A stretch of 64,000 bases of DNA from NCBI GenBank assembly GCA_903911145.1, contig CAIWCD010000049.1:62001-126000 (forward strand). Direction: 5' to 3'. The notes beneath the pieces are model-generated. The model was given only the letters and a program-made list of their open reading frames with translations. It searched no databases and was not told the DNA's origin. Positions 41,989-50,014 of this stretch are shown piece by piece. Each line of letters starts with the position of its first letter. Positions within the stretch are counted from its first letter, which is position 1. The DNA comes from an uncultured delta proteobacterium. GTDB taxonomy: Bacteria > Myxococcota > Myxococcia > Myxococcales > 40CM-4-68-19. The translations under genes were made by a program, and so were the position numbers.

Positions 41989-42171
41989 CTACTCCTCGGC
42001 GCCCTTCATCACTTCCTTGCCCTTGTAGTGACCGCAGGCCGGGCAGGCGCGGTGCGCGAGGACAGGCCCCGTGCAGTTGGTGCAGGTATTCACGTTCGGA
42101 GCCGTGACCTTCCAGTTCGCGCGGCGTGAATCTCGCTTCTGCCGGCTCATGCGCTTCTTCGGGACACCCAT
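41989..42171 (-). CDS. rpmF: 50S ribosomal protein L32
   Basis: A 60-residue ribosomal protein of the zinc-binding type, with CTNC and CPAC zinc knuckles. MGVPKKRMSRQKRDSRRA is the typical start. The usual downstream plsX is absent; fabH follows directly. Confidence 0.97.
   Translation of the reverse strand: MGVPKKRMSRQKRDSRRANWKVTAPNVNTCTNCTGPVLAHRACPACGHYKGKEVMKGAEE
41992..41997 (-). promoter_or_regulatory. Ribosome binding site for the CTG start of fabH
   Basis: On the minus strand GAGGAG is formed by the last two codons (Glu-Glu) of rpmF. It is spaced five bases from the CTG at 41984-41986, with the rpmF stop TAG in between. This decides the fabH start. Confidence 0.55.
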
Positions 42172-42175
42172 CTGA

Positions 42176-42835
42176 CTACTCCTTGCTTGGCTTGAGGTTC
42201 GTGGAACTTTGCGACAACCGGACAGCCTTCAGCGCCGCCCAGCGTGGATCAATATTTTCGACGACACAGCCGCAGTCGCGCTGGTTCTTGTCCTGCCCGC
42301 AGATCGCGCAGAGACCAAGGCACTCCTCGCGGCAGACCGGCGACGGCGGCAGCGCGAGAATGATCTGCTCGCGAACCGCCGGAGCGAAATCGATCGTGTT
42401 CCCGACGTACGTCTCTTCGTCGGCGAGCTTCAGATCGAACGAACCGGCCGCGCCCTCTTCGTCGCGATCGTGCCGCGTGCCGTGTTTCTTCGCCGCATCA
42501 TCGGTCGCGTCGTCCTTGTCCTTTCGCCGCGCGGTCTCTGCGCGGGAAGGGCTCTGCGGCTCGTACGTCAACGTCAACTCGAGTGCCTCGTCGAGTTCGA
42601 CATCCTTGAGGCAGCGCTTGCACTGGCCGGTCAGCGGTATCGCCGACGTCGCCTGGACGAGGACCTTCTTACCCATCCTCGTGAGACGGGCCTTCACCGT
42701 CGCCGGTCCCCGCGCGTGAAACTCGGTGGGGTGATCGCCGAGCAGCGCCTCATCGAGATCCTCGCGCGACATCACGGCCTCCCAGGGCTGGGCGGAGTCG
42801 TGGATATCGTCGACGTGGATGGTGAGGGGCTTCAC
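42176..42835 (-). CDS. DUF177 (YceD-like) protein
   Basis: A 219-residue DUF177 protein, which commonly precedes rpmF and is thought to assist 23S rRNA or large-subunit assembly. It has the CKRCL element near residue 73, a charged linker (about 100-125), and the CREECLGLCAICGQDKN cysteine motif followed by DPRWAALK. The start is a GTG at 42833-42835. It is the first gene of the long minus-strand operon, 4 bp before rpmF. Confidence 0.9.
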   Translation of the reverse strand: MKPLTIHVDDIHDSAQPWEAVMSREDLDEALLGDHPTEFHARGPATVKARLTRMGKKVLVQATSAIPLTGQCKRCLKDVELDEALELTLTYEPQSPSRAETARRKDKDDATDDAAKKHGTRHDRDEEGAAGSFDLKLADEETYVGNTIDFAPAVREQIILALPPSPVCREECLGLCAICGQDKNQRDCGCVVENIDPRWAALKAVRLSQSSTNLKPSKE

Positions 42836-42892
42836 GGAGAGGGTCTTGGGCTGGTGGAAAACGGCGCGTTCTAGAGGGGAGAGACGCGAATG

Positions 42893-43405
42893 TCAAGGTA
42901 CGTCGATGCGAGGCTTGCCCGCGAGCGCACCAAGAAGGTGCGCGAAGATGGGGCGCATCACGAGGCGCAGCGCCACAGCCACGAACGGCGCACAGATGAA
43001 CCACGCAAGCACGCCGCGCGCGAGCGCCTCTGCGTAGAACGAGAGAAAATGGGCGGCGCCGCTCCCGAGCTCAAGCTTGAGCTGCGCCAGAGTCAGAGGC
43101 AGCGCAGGCTCGCCGAGCAGTCGCTGGCCGAACTGGATGAACGGAATGAGCAAGAGCAACTGCAACGGTGCTGCAGCAAAGTTCGCGAGCTGAATCGTGA
43201 CGAGATTGAGCCGCAGGCCAACCGCCACCACCGTGCAGAGAAGAGACGTCACGCCCGGGATCGGCAATACGCTCAGCGCCACTCCGAGCCCGGCGCTCCA
43301 CGCCAACTCCTTGGGACCGACCCCTCGCTTGAGTTGCGAGAGCAGCGGCCCGACGAGTCGCCGTTGCACGAACGTCTCACGCCCGCTGGCAGCACCGGTA
43401 GTCAT
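42893..43405 (-). CDS. DUF2062 membrane protein
   Basis: A 170-residue DUF2062 protein. After a short basic N-terminus comes the motif GVGPKELAWSAGLGVALSVLPI, then a hydrophobic region with about three helices (PGVTSLLCTVVAVGL, FAAAPLQLLLLIPF, VLAWFICAPFVAVALRL). The family is of unknown function, found with glycosyltransferases or lipid genes in some bacteria. ATG 43405 is preferred; 43417 is possible. It is divergent from the SRPBCC gene. Confidence 0.8.
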   Translation of the reverse strand: MTTGAASGRETFVQRRLVGPLLSQLKRGVGPKELAWSAGLGVALSVLPIPGVTSLLCTVVAVGLRLNLVTIQLANFAAAPLQLLLLIPFIQFGQRLLGEPALPLTLAQLKLELGSGAAHFLSFYAEALARGVLAWFICAPFVAVALRLVMRPIFAHLLGALAGKPRIDVP

Positions 43406-43504
43406 CGCGCACTCCATCGCCGTGCAGCGCCTGCAGGTCAAGTACGTCGCCGTTCGCCTGTCGCCCGCGATTCCCTCGCGCGGGGCGATTGCGGCGTTAT
43501 CTCT

Positions 43505-43990
43505 GTGCCCGTGATATTCCGCTACGAGAGCTTCATCCCCGCACCGCTGGCCTGTGTCTTCGCATTCCATGAGTCGCCTGGCGCGCTCGACCGGCTCATC
43601 CCCCCTTGGGAAACCGTCCGCATCATCAAACGCGGCGAATCTCTCGCGCCCGGAACGCGTGTCGTGATGGAGATGAAAATCGGTCCGTTCCCGATCATCT
43701 GGGAAGCACTCCACACGCGATACGAGAAGAACGTCTTCTTCGAGGACACACAGCAGAGGGGGCCATTTTCGCGCTGGGTTCACACGCATCGGTTTGTCGC
43801 TGTCGAGGGCGGAACAGTGCTCATCGACGAGATCAATTACGCGCTTCCTCTCGGTGCGCTCGGGCAACTCCTCGGCGGATTCGCGGTGCGCAAACAGCTT
43901 GCCCGGATGTTCAGGTTCCGCCACGAGGTGACGCGCAAGGCATGCCTCGACGAGCTCTCCGCGACGCCCGCCGCGCCGCCGATTCCTTGA
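43505..43990 (+). CDS. SRPBCC ligand-binding family protein
   Basis: A 161-residue START/SRPBCC-fold protein with the pattern FIPAPLACVFAFHESPGALDRL and PPWETV, the aromatic GPFSRWVHTHRF segment, DEINYALPLG, and the final FRFRHEVT. This group is sometimes called SulA-like cell-division inhibitor relatives, but its biochemical role is not settled. Start is GTG at 43505; a second GTG is two codons later. Confidence 0.8.
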   Translation: MPVIFRYESFIPAPLACVFAFHESPGALDRLIPPWETVRIIKRGESLAPGTRVVMEMKIGPFPIIWEALHTRYEKNVFFEDTQQRGPFSRWVHTHRFVAVEGGTVLIDEINYALPLGALGQLLGGFAVRKQLARMFRFRHEVTRKACLDELSATPAAPPIP

Positions 43991-44020
43991 CCCGCCTCAC
44001 CAACCCGCTAGGTTCTTCGC

Positions 44021-44353
44021 ATGCGCCGCGCACTCTGGTTCGCCCCGATCACAGCCCTCGTCTTCTTCCTCCTCGGCTCATGGCTCGGCCCAAAGGGAAT
44101 CAGCTACTGGTTCACACCGCCTGTGCTCGCAGGCGCGCCGGTGACGTTCAGTTGCACGCCTTCGATCGATTGGGCGATGACCCATCTGTTGATCGTTCAG
44201 ATGTCCGCCACTCTCGCCGGTCTCGTCGCTGGCGTGCTGCTGACCTGGTGGCTCAACCGCCGAGCAGCTCGCAAAGAGGCGGCGCAACTCGCCGCAGCCA
44301 GCGCGAATGGCGCAAAGGACGCGACCGCCGTCACGAGCGCAGCGACGAAGTGA
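44021..44353 (+). CDS. Small two-helix membrane protein, unrecognised
   Basis: A 110-residue protein with helices at about residues 6-23 and 54-78, one cysteine in the loop between (TFSCTPSIDWAMTH), and a basic, Ala-rich cytoplasmic tail. No family is recognised. It follows the SRPBCC gene by 30 bp on the same strand. Confidence 0.6.
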   Translation: MRRALWFAPITALVFFLLGSWLGPKGISYWFTPPVLAGAPVTFSCTPSIDWAMTHLLIVQMSATLAGLVAGVLLTWWLNRRAARKEAAQLAAASANGAKDATAVTSAATK

Positions 44354-44527
44354 CCGTCGCGCCGTGGAGAACTACATCGGGCCGCTCTCCCGACGGGTAA
44401 GCCCCCCAGATGAAGCGTGTCGCGACGATGGCCAAGCGAACTGGCGCGGGCTGGAGTGACGCGACTCATCGACGGACAGTGCGGCACCGGCACTCCCTCG
44501 GCAGACGCAGTCCCGCACGAAGCACGA

Positions 44528-44555
44528 AGGCCCCGAGCATTTCTGCCCGAGGCCT
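44528..44555 (-). terminator. GNRA-capped hairpin downstream of rpsA
   Basis: In the rpsA transcript direction, AGGCCTCGGGCA and TGCTCGGGGCCT pair over 12 positions (two G-U) around a GAAA tetraloop. On the plus strand the wobble pairs become mismatches, so the minus-strand RNA is the likely functional form. No U-tract follows. It may be a Rho-assisted terminator or 3' stability element. Confidence 0.5.
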
Positions 44556-44569
44556 CCATTCGCTGCCGT

Positions 44570-44602
44570 TATCGAAACTTATCGAATCGATAAGTTTCGA
44601 TA
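44570..44602. terminator. Perfect 33-bp palindrome just downstream of rpsA
   Basis: Arms TATCGAAACTTATCGA and its exact complement are separated by one A, giving 16 paired positions with no mismatch, beginning 7 bp after the rpsA stop. It is AT-rich. The core TTATCGA-A-TCGATAA recurs at 37155 and 60389. It may be the first part of a terminator region or a protein binding site. Confidence 0.5.
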
Positions 44603-44609
44603 GTCCCGG

Positions 44610-46352
44610 CTAGCGGCCCTTCTTGCCCAGCTTGTCGGCGAACACATCGCCGAAGCTCGCCTTGCCCGCGCTCTGCTGCGCGCGCATGTACTCGCGGTAG
44701 TCGTCGCCCTCGTGAAGCGCCTGCTTCACCGAGAGAGCAACCTTGCGCTCGTGCGGGTCCATGTCGATGACCTTGACGTCGAGCTCATCGCCTTCCTTCA
44801 CGACATCGCGCGGATTCTCGACGCGCTCGTCGCGGAGTTCGGAGACGTGCACGAGGCCTTCGATTCCCGGCTCGATCTCGACGAACGCGCCGAAGTCGGC
44901 AACCTTCGTGACCTTGCCCTTGACGCGCGAACCGATCGGATACTTCGTCGGCAGCTCCGTCCATGGATCCGGGTGCAGCTGCTTGATACCGAGGCTGAAG
45001 CGCTCGTTCTCGACGTCGATGTTGAGAACCACCGCCTCGACTTCGTCACCCTTCTTGAACATGTCGCCCGGGTGCTTGATGCGCTGGGTCCACGAGATGT
45101 CCGAGACGTGCACCAGGCCGTCGATACCCTCCTGGACGCCGACAAAGATGCCGAAGTCGGTGACGTTGCGAACCTGGCCGCGGATGACAGAGCCGATCGG
45201 GTACTGCTCCTCGAGGAGCGTCCACGGATTCGCTTCGATCTGCTTCATGCCGAGCGAGATGCGCTTGGCCTTCGCGTCGACATCGAGAACGACCGCGTTG
45301 ACCACATCGCCGATCGCCATGACCTTCGACGGGTGCTTGACCCGCTTGGTCCAGCTCATCTCGCTGATGTGGACGAGGCCCTCGATGCCGGGCTGCATCT
45401 CGATGAAGGCGCCGTAGTCGGTGAGGCTGACCACCTTGCCGCCCACGCGCGTTCCCGGCGGGAACTTCTCCGCCGCGTGAACCCACGGGTCCTCCTGGAT
45501 CTGCTTGAGGCCGAGGCTGACGCGCTCGGTGGCCGGGTCGAACTTCAGGACCATGACCTTAAGCTCATCGCCAACGTTCAGCATCTCGCTGGGGTGACCG
45601 ACGCGGCCCCACGACATATCGGTGATGTGCAACAGACCGTCGATGCCGCCGAGGTCGATGAACGCGCCGTAGTCGGTGAGGTTCTTGACGATGCCCTGGA
45701 GGACCGCGCCCTCCTTGAGCTTCATCAGCGTGTCCTTCTTCAGCTCCTCGCGCTCCTTCTCGAGCAGCACGCGGCGGGAGAGGACGATGTTGCCCCGCTT
45801 CTTGTTGAACTTGATCACCTTGAACTTGAACTTCTCGCCGATCAGCTTGTCGAGATTGCGGATCGGGCGCAGGTCAACCTGCGAGCCGGGCAGGAACGCC
45901 TTGACGCCGATGTCGACCGAGAGGCCGCCCTTGACGCGTCCGACGATGGTGCCCTCGACGAGTTCATCGCGTTCGCACGCGGCAGAGATCTCGTCCCAGA
46001 TGCGCATCTTGTCGGCCTTCTCCTTGGAGAGGACGACCATGCCCGTGTCGTTCTCTCGCGACTCGAGGAGAACCTCGACCGGATCGCCGATCTTGACGTT
46101 GGGCTTGCCGTCGAGCATCCCGAACTCCTGGATGGCGACCTGGCCCTCGGACTTGTAGCCGATGTCGATGACAGCGAAGTCCTTGGTGACCTGGACGACG
46201 GTGCCCTTGACGATCTCGTTTTCCTTCAGCTCGCCCTTGCCGCTACCGCCCTTCGCCTTGAAGCTCTCCTCGAGCATTGCGGCGAAATCTTCATCTTCGA
46301 ATCCCGGCGGCATCGCTTCCGTCACTGCGCTTGCGTGAGTGGTGTTGGACAT
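44610..46352 (-). CDS. rpsA: 30S ribosomal protein S1
   Basis: A 580-residue S1 protein with six S1 RNA-binding repeats at about residues 45-115, 132-198, 219-287, 304-374, 391-461 and 478-547, seen by the recurring VTDFGIF/GLVHVSDISW pattern. It unwinds and holds mRNA on the 30S subunit. The ATG at 46350-46352 follows the family start; the Asp/Glu-rich N-terminus (GFEDEDFAAMLEESFK) matches. The gene is divergent from the glutathione transferase across 237 bp (46353-46589), in which I see no gene. Confidence 0.96.
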   Translation of the reverse strand: MSNTTHASAVTEAMPPGFEDEDFAAMLEESFKAKGGSGKGELKENEIVKGTVVQVTKDFAVIDIGYKSEGQVAIQEFGMLDGKPNVKIGDPVEVLLESRENDTGMVVLSKEKADKMRIWDEISAACERDELVEGTIVGRVKGGLSVDIGVKAFLPGSQVDLRPIRNLDKLIGEKFKFKVIKFNKKRGNIVLSRRVLLEKEREELKKDTLMKLKEGAVLQGIVKNLTDYGAFIDLGGIDGLLHITDMSWGRVGHPSEMLNVGDELKVMVLKFDPATERVSLGLKQIQEDPWVHAAEKFPPGTRVGGKVVSLTDYGAFIEMQPGIEGLVHISEMSWTKRVKHPSKVMAIGDVVNAVVLDVDAKAKRISLGMKQIEANPWTLLEEQYPIGSVIRGQVRNVTDFGIFVGVQEGIDGLVHVSDISWTQRIKHPGDMFKKGDEVEAVVLNIDVENERFSLGIKQLHPDPWTELPTKYPIGSRVKGKVTKVADFGAFVEIEPGIEGLVHVSELRDERVENPRDVVKEGDELDVKVIDMDPHERKVALSVKQALHEGDDYREYMRAQQSAGKASFGDVFADKLGKKGR

Positions 46353-46589
46353 GAAATCAGGTGCCTGCGTTTCTTGTTTTTGCCCCTGGAAGTGAGAGCC
46401 GCACGCCACGGGGAGGAATGGCGGAAGCCGGAAGAAAATTCGTCTCTGGTCGCAAAAGCGCGCGGAACCTAGTCAGGTGGCAGAGGTGTGTCAAGCGAGG
46501 GTCGGCCGACGAACCGCGGCGCGACTTGCTGCATCAGTAGCGCGCACGATCGCAAGATCGACGCTCTCGACCCCTTCGCGGAGTTCCAT

Positions 46590-47192
46590 ATGAAGCTCTA
46601 TTACGTCCCCGGCGTCTGCTCGCTCTCCCCTCACATCGCGCTGCGCGAGTCCGGCCTGAAGTTCGAACTCGACAAGGTCGACCGCAATACCAAGAAGACC
46701 GCGAGCAACGGCGCCGATTATAATTTGATCAATCCGAAGGGGTACGTCCCCGCGCTCCAACTCGACGACGGATCGGTTCTTACCGAGGGACTCGTCATCG
46801 TTCAGTACATCGCTGACCTCGCGCCCAAGAAGCAGCTCGCGCCGAAATATGGAACGATGGAGCGTTACCGACTCAATGAGTGGCTGGCCTATATCGCTAC
46901 CGAAATCCACAAGGGGTATGGCCCCTTGTTCCGCATCAAGAACGCCGAGGAGAAGGGGCCGTTCGTCGAGAATCTCGAGCGCCGCCTCGGGTACATCGCG
47001 ACCCAACTCGAAGGGAAACCGTACTTGATGGGCGAGCAGTTCACGGTCGCGGACGGATATCTCTTTGCTGTAATGACCTGGTCCCCGCGGGTCGGGATCG
47101 ACATCGCGAAGTGGCCCCTGCTCAAGGCCTACTTCGACAGGGTCGCGGCGCGACCGGCAGTGCTGGCGGCGCTTGCGGCAGAAAAGAGCTAG
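46590..47192 (+). CDS. Glutathione S-transferase family protein
   Basis: A 200-residue beta-class-like glutathione transferase. The thioredoxin-fold half begins MKLYYVPGVCSLSPHIALRESG with the class-beta cysteine at residue 10, then KGYVPALQLDDGSVLTEGLVI (cis-Pro and glutathione-binding Glu). The helical half has the conserved FTVADGYLFAV. GGAG lies six bases before the ATG. The 236 bp that follow (47193-47428) hold the 47285 inverted repeat but no gene. Confidence 0.9.
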   Translation: MKLYYVPGVCSLSPHIALRESGLKFELDKVDRNTKKTASNGADYNLINPKGYVPALQLDDGSVLTEGLVIVQYIADLAPKKQLAPKYGTMERYRLNEWLAYIATEIHKGYGPLFRIKNAEEKGPFVENLERRLGYIATQLEGKPYLMGEQFTVADGYLFAVMTWSPRVGIDIAKWPLLKAYFDRVAARPAVLAALAAEKS

Positions 47193-47284
47193 CCGTCTTC
47201 ATCTTTGCAGCATCGGAAGCGGTGCGCGGCGCAGGGGAGCATGCGATCCCTGCGCTGAATGCCATACTTTCACATACCAACACA

Positions 47285-47308
47285 CAGTCGGTCGATTCCG
47301 ACCGACTG
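47285..47308. repeat. 10-bp-arm inverted repeat upstream of the repeat protein gene
   Basis: Arms CAGTCGGTCG and CGACCGACTG flank ATTC. A smaller related inverted repeat, GGTCG-GATA-CGACC, follows directly at about 47308-47321. The pair lies 120 bp before the ATG of the secreted repeat protein. Without a U-tract, an operator is as likely as a terminator. Confidence 0.5.
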
Positions 47309-47428
47309 GTCGGATACGACCGATTCATTCAAACTGTCGCCGATCGCGAAGGTTGATATCACGTCGCATTCGGGTGGCACTTGATTCGCAGGTAGCCCCG
47401 GCAGGCCCCGTGTCTAGCCGGAGGTACA

Positions 47429-49915
47429 ATGAAGTTCGACGTTTCTCGGTTGCATCGACTCGCCCTCGCCGCTGTCGCTGCTGCGCTCTGCGCCAGTCCG
47501 GCCGCACGGGCGGCACTCCCGAACAATGGCCTCGGCAATAACGGTCTGGGCAACAACGGTCTGGGCAACAACGGCCTAGGGAACAACGGCCTGCCAAACA
47601 ACGGCCTCGGCAACAACGGCCTGGGTAACAACGGGATCGGAAACAACGGCATCGGCAATAACGGGCTTGGCAACAACGGCCTGGGCAACAATGGGCTTGG
47701 CAACAACGGCCTGATGGTTGACGAGGCCCTCGATGTCGCGATCTTCGCAAACCGCGCCATCTTCACTGCGTTCACGACCAACGCGCTGTCGTGCGCGAAC
47801 CTGAACAACATTCCCGCGATGAACCAGGTCTTCTCCACGCAGGTGACGGACACCGGAGTCATGCCGGTCAGCAGCAAGTGGGTTCAGTACATCTACAAGG
47901 ATGTGCACGCCGCGAATGAGCCTCCGTGCATCGTCAAAGACAACTTCCATACTCCGGCCTGGTTTCAACCGATCGCACTGGTCGGCGGCGTTGGACTGTG
48001 CGCGCAGACCTGGGGCGCCGATGCGGGGCTCGCGGGAGACGCGCGGTGCCGTCAGTTGCTCTCCGCGACGCTCGCAACTCAGATGAACCAGTCGGGAGAC
48101 GAGAACGAATACTCGTTGCTCGGGGATAGCAAGACCGGCGCACCGCATCGGTCGACTGTTGCTGGGGGATGGAGCGACGAGGATGCACTGACCCAGCCCA
48201 GTTCGGCAGTCCCGACATGGGCATTTGTATTCAGGACCGACAACCTCGTCTCGTCTCTGCAGTCCTGCACGCAAACCGATGGTGGCACGCTGCCCGCGAG
48301 CGGTTCCACCGACTGCGGTTGGCAGGCGGGGTACAGCTATCGTTGCCACGTCGGCGATGTCGATAGCCTCTCCCTTTCGACCACGGCAACGACGGTCACT
48401 GGCTCAATCATCCCTGTGTCAATCCGGGTGAGCCAGGGAATCATGGGCAGCAACTCGACCGACGCCAACAAGATGGGTGAAGCAACGACCTACTCCCCGA
48501 CGACCGTCCCGACTTCGAACACCGTCGCGTCAGTGAAGTTCACCTGCCCCGCGTCAGAAGTCGTGAACTTCCAATACGCACCGTATAATCGGAGTGACTT
48601 GGCCCGCCTGCTTCTGCCGGGCACCAACCAGCATTCGCAGTTGAATGTGACTGCGTCGAACCTTTCGGCAGCGACGACGGCTCCGGTTGCAACGTATGGC
48701 TATACGTCCACGTGGCCTGTGGGCAAGTTCGGCCCTCTTCCGAGTAACGAGAAACAGGTCTTCACTGCGGCGGAGATGTCGGTGAAGGCGGACTTCTTCC
48801 AGGCCTGGACGGGTGATGCCACGACGTGGAGCCCGCTTAACCCAGCATTCAACCGCAACGCCTGTCAGGTCGGGTACGACACCACGGGACGGGCGCTGAA
48901 CTGTACATCGAAGGGAACGGTCGAACTTGCCTGCGCGGTGACCTGCACCGGCGGCTCGGGTGCGATGGCCAGAATGGCTGCCAACGCGCAGGTGCCGATC
49001 TTCCACGGCGCGGAATGGCTCGACTTCGGATGGAATACTCAGCAGTCGTACTATCTGGCTCGAACCTGCAGCCGGAATGGACAAGCGTGCATCGTCCCTC
49101 CTGCGTATGGAGATGCGACCAACACCCGCGATGCGCCGGATGTGAACAGCGTTGAGCGTCCCCTCTACTGCAAGAGCATCACGGCGCATCTGCTCGATGG
49201 TGGCAGCAACCCTCTCGACAGCGGCGTTGCGACAATCAACACGCTCCAGGACAGCGATGTCTGCAATCACCAGACATACAATGTCGTCAACGGTGATTTC
49301 GAATATGGAGGCTCCACGCTTGGTGCGACGTATGGATGGGCGCTCGACGGAGGGGCAACCGTTGTCGCAGGAGAGGCGCCAACCTATGCCGCGACTACCT
49401 ATGTGGGAAACGCGATCCAGCTTGGCTCGGACGCGGCAACGACAACCGTGCCGGCGACTCTTGACTCTGCGCCGCTGGTCGTGCCCAACGATGGAATCGC
49501 GCGGACGCTCTACTATGCGGAAAATACCGATTGCGCGGGCAATGCATCGGCGGGACTCAACGTGACCGTCGATACCATCGCGGCGACCGGTGCGGTGACA
49601 CACAGCGCCAACCTGGCGAGTGTCGCGTGCCCAACCCAGGCCGGGTGGGCCCAACACATCGTGTCGCTTGGGACTACCTATAACGGCAAGACCATCAAGA
49701 TCCATTTTGACTATCACAGCGGGATCACTGCTTCGCTCGCAACGATCGACAATGTGTTCCTTGGAAATGACGATCCGAACTATACGGTCACGACGTTCTT
49801 CCCGACTTTCTATCCGGGCTATGCGATTGACGCATCGATCAAGTGCGCGGATACGAGATACGGCGCCTGCTGGAGCTTTGGGTACACTTACCCGCCTCCG
49901 TTGAGCCCCAAATAG
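47429..49915 (+). CDS. Large secreted Cys-rich protein with Asn-Asn-Gly pentapeptide repeats
   Basis: An 828-residue exported protein of no family I can name. Signal peptide at 1-29 (ALAAVAAALCASPAARA). Residues 31-95 are 13 tandem pentapeptides, (G/P)NNG(L/I). A long domain follows (about 96-615) with MVDEALDVAIFANRAIF at its start and about 20 cysteines spread over the whole protein, suggesting disulfides. Residues about 619-780 begin VNGDFEYGG and end TIDNVFLGNDD, like a carbohydrate-binding jelly-roll module. There is no C-terminal anchor or sortase signal. A GGAGG site lies five bases before the ATG and a strong terminator follows. It is a likely surface or matrix protein. Confidence 0.8.
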   Translation: MKFDVSRLHRLALAAVAAALCASPAARAALPNNGLGNNGLGNNGLGNNGLGNNGLPNNGLGNNGLGNNGIGNNGIGNNGLGNNGLGNNGLGNNGLMVDEALDVAIFANRAIFTAFTTNALSCANLNNIPAMNQVFSTQVTDTGVMPVSSKWVQYIYKDVHAANEPPCIVKDNFHTPAWFQPIALVGGVGLCAQTWGADAGLAGDARCRQLLSATLATQMNQSGDENEYSLLGDSKTGAPHRSTVAGGWSDEDALTQPSSAVPTWAFVFRTDNLVSSLQSCTQTDGGTLPASGSTDCGWQAGYSYRCHVGDVDSLSLSTTATTVTGSIIPVSIRVSQGIMGSNSTDANKMGEATTYSPTTVPTSNTVASVKFTCPASEVVNFQYAPYNRSDLARLLLPGTNQHSQLNVTASNLSAATTAPVATYGYTSTWPVGKFGPLPSNEKQVFTAAEMSVKADFFQAWTGDATTWSPLNPAFNRNACQVGYDTTGRALNCTSKGTVELACAVTCTGGSGAMARMAANAQVPIFHGAEWLDFGWNTQQSYYLARTCSRNGQACIVPPAYGDATNTRDAPDVNSVERPLYCKSITAHLLDGGSNPLDSGVATINTLQDSDVCNHQTYNVVNGDFEYGGSTLGATYGWALDGGATVVAGEAPTYAATTYVGNAIQLGSDAATTTVPATLDSAPLVVPNDGIARTLYYAENTDCAGNASAGLNVTVDTIAATGAVTHSANLASVACPTQAGWAQHIVSLGTTYNGKTIKIHFDYHSGITASLATIDNVFLGNDDPNYTVTTFFPTFYPGYAIDASIKCADTRYGACWSFGYTYPPPLSPK
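47519..47713 (+). repeat. 13 tandem 15-bp coding repeats
   Basis: Thirteen in-frame 15-bp units encode (G/P)NNG(L/I), with Pro in units 1 and 6 and Ile in units 8 and 9. Synonymous differences between units (aac/aat, ggc/ggt/ggg, ctc/ctg/ctt) show that the array is not very recent. It is the only tandem protein repeat of this kind in the window. Confidence 0.95.
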
Positions 49916-49937
49916 CGACTTCGATGTCCTCTACACT

Positions 49938-49978
49938 CGAGCGGCCCACGCGCAAGCGTGGCCGCTCGTTTGTTTTTG
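49938..49978 (+). terminator. Rho-independent terminator after the repeat protein
   Basis: CGAGCGGCCCACGC and GCGTGGCCGCTCG form a 13-bp stem with one bulged C around a GCAA loop, followed by TTTGTTTTTG. It lies 22 bp after the stop and separates the gene from the kinase gene. Confidence 0.85.
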
Positions 49979-50014
49979 CGGCGGCCGCATCGTCTGCCAT
50001 AGTCTGTTGAACCG

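Noticed and set aside
41989-42000. Sequencing frameshift between rpmF and fabH
   Set aside because: Both frames are intact and a ribosome binding site is correctly placed; a rare CTG start explains the data without an error, although an error cannot be excluded.
44712-46472. A 586-codon plus-strand open frame
   Set aside because: Antisense shadow of rpsA, which has six clear S1 domains.
47193-47428. tRNA or small RNA gene
   Set aside because: The inverted repeats do not form a cloverleaf and no T-loop or D-loop consensus is present.
47519-47713. CRISPR array
   Set aside because: The 15-bp units are directly tandem, in frame and encode a protein repeat, with no spacers.
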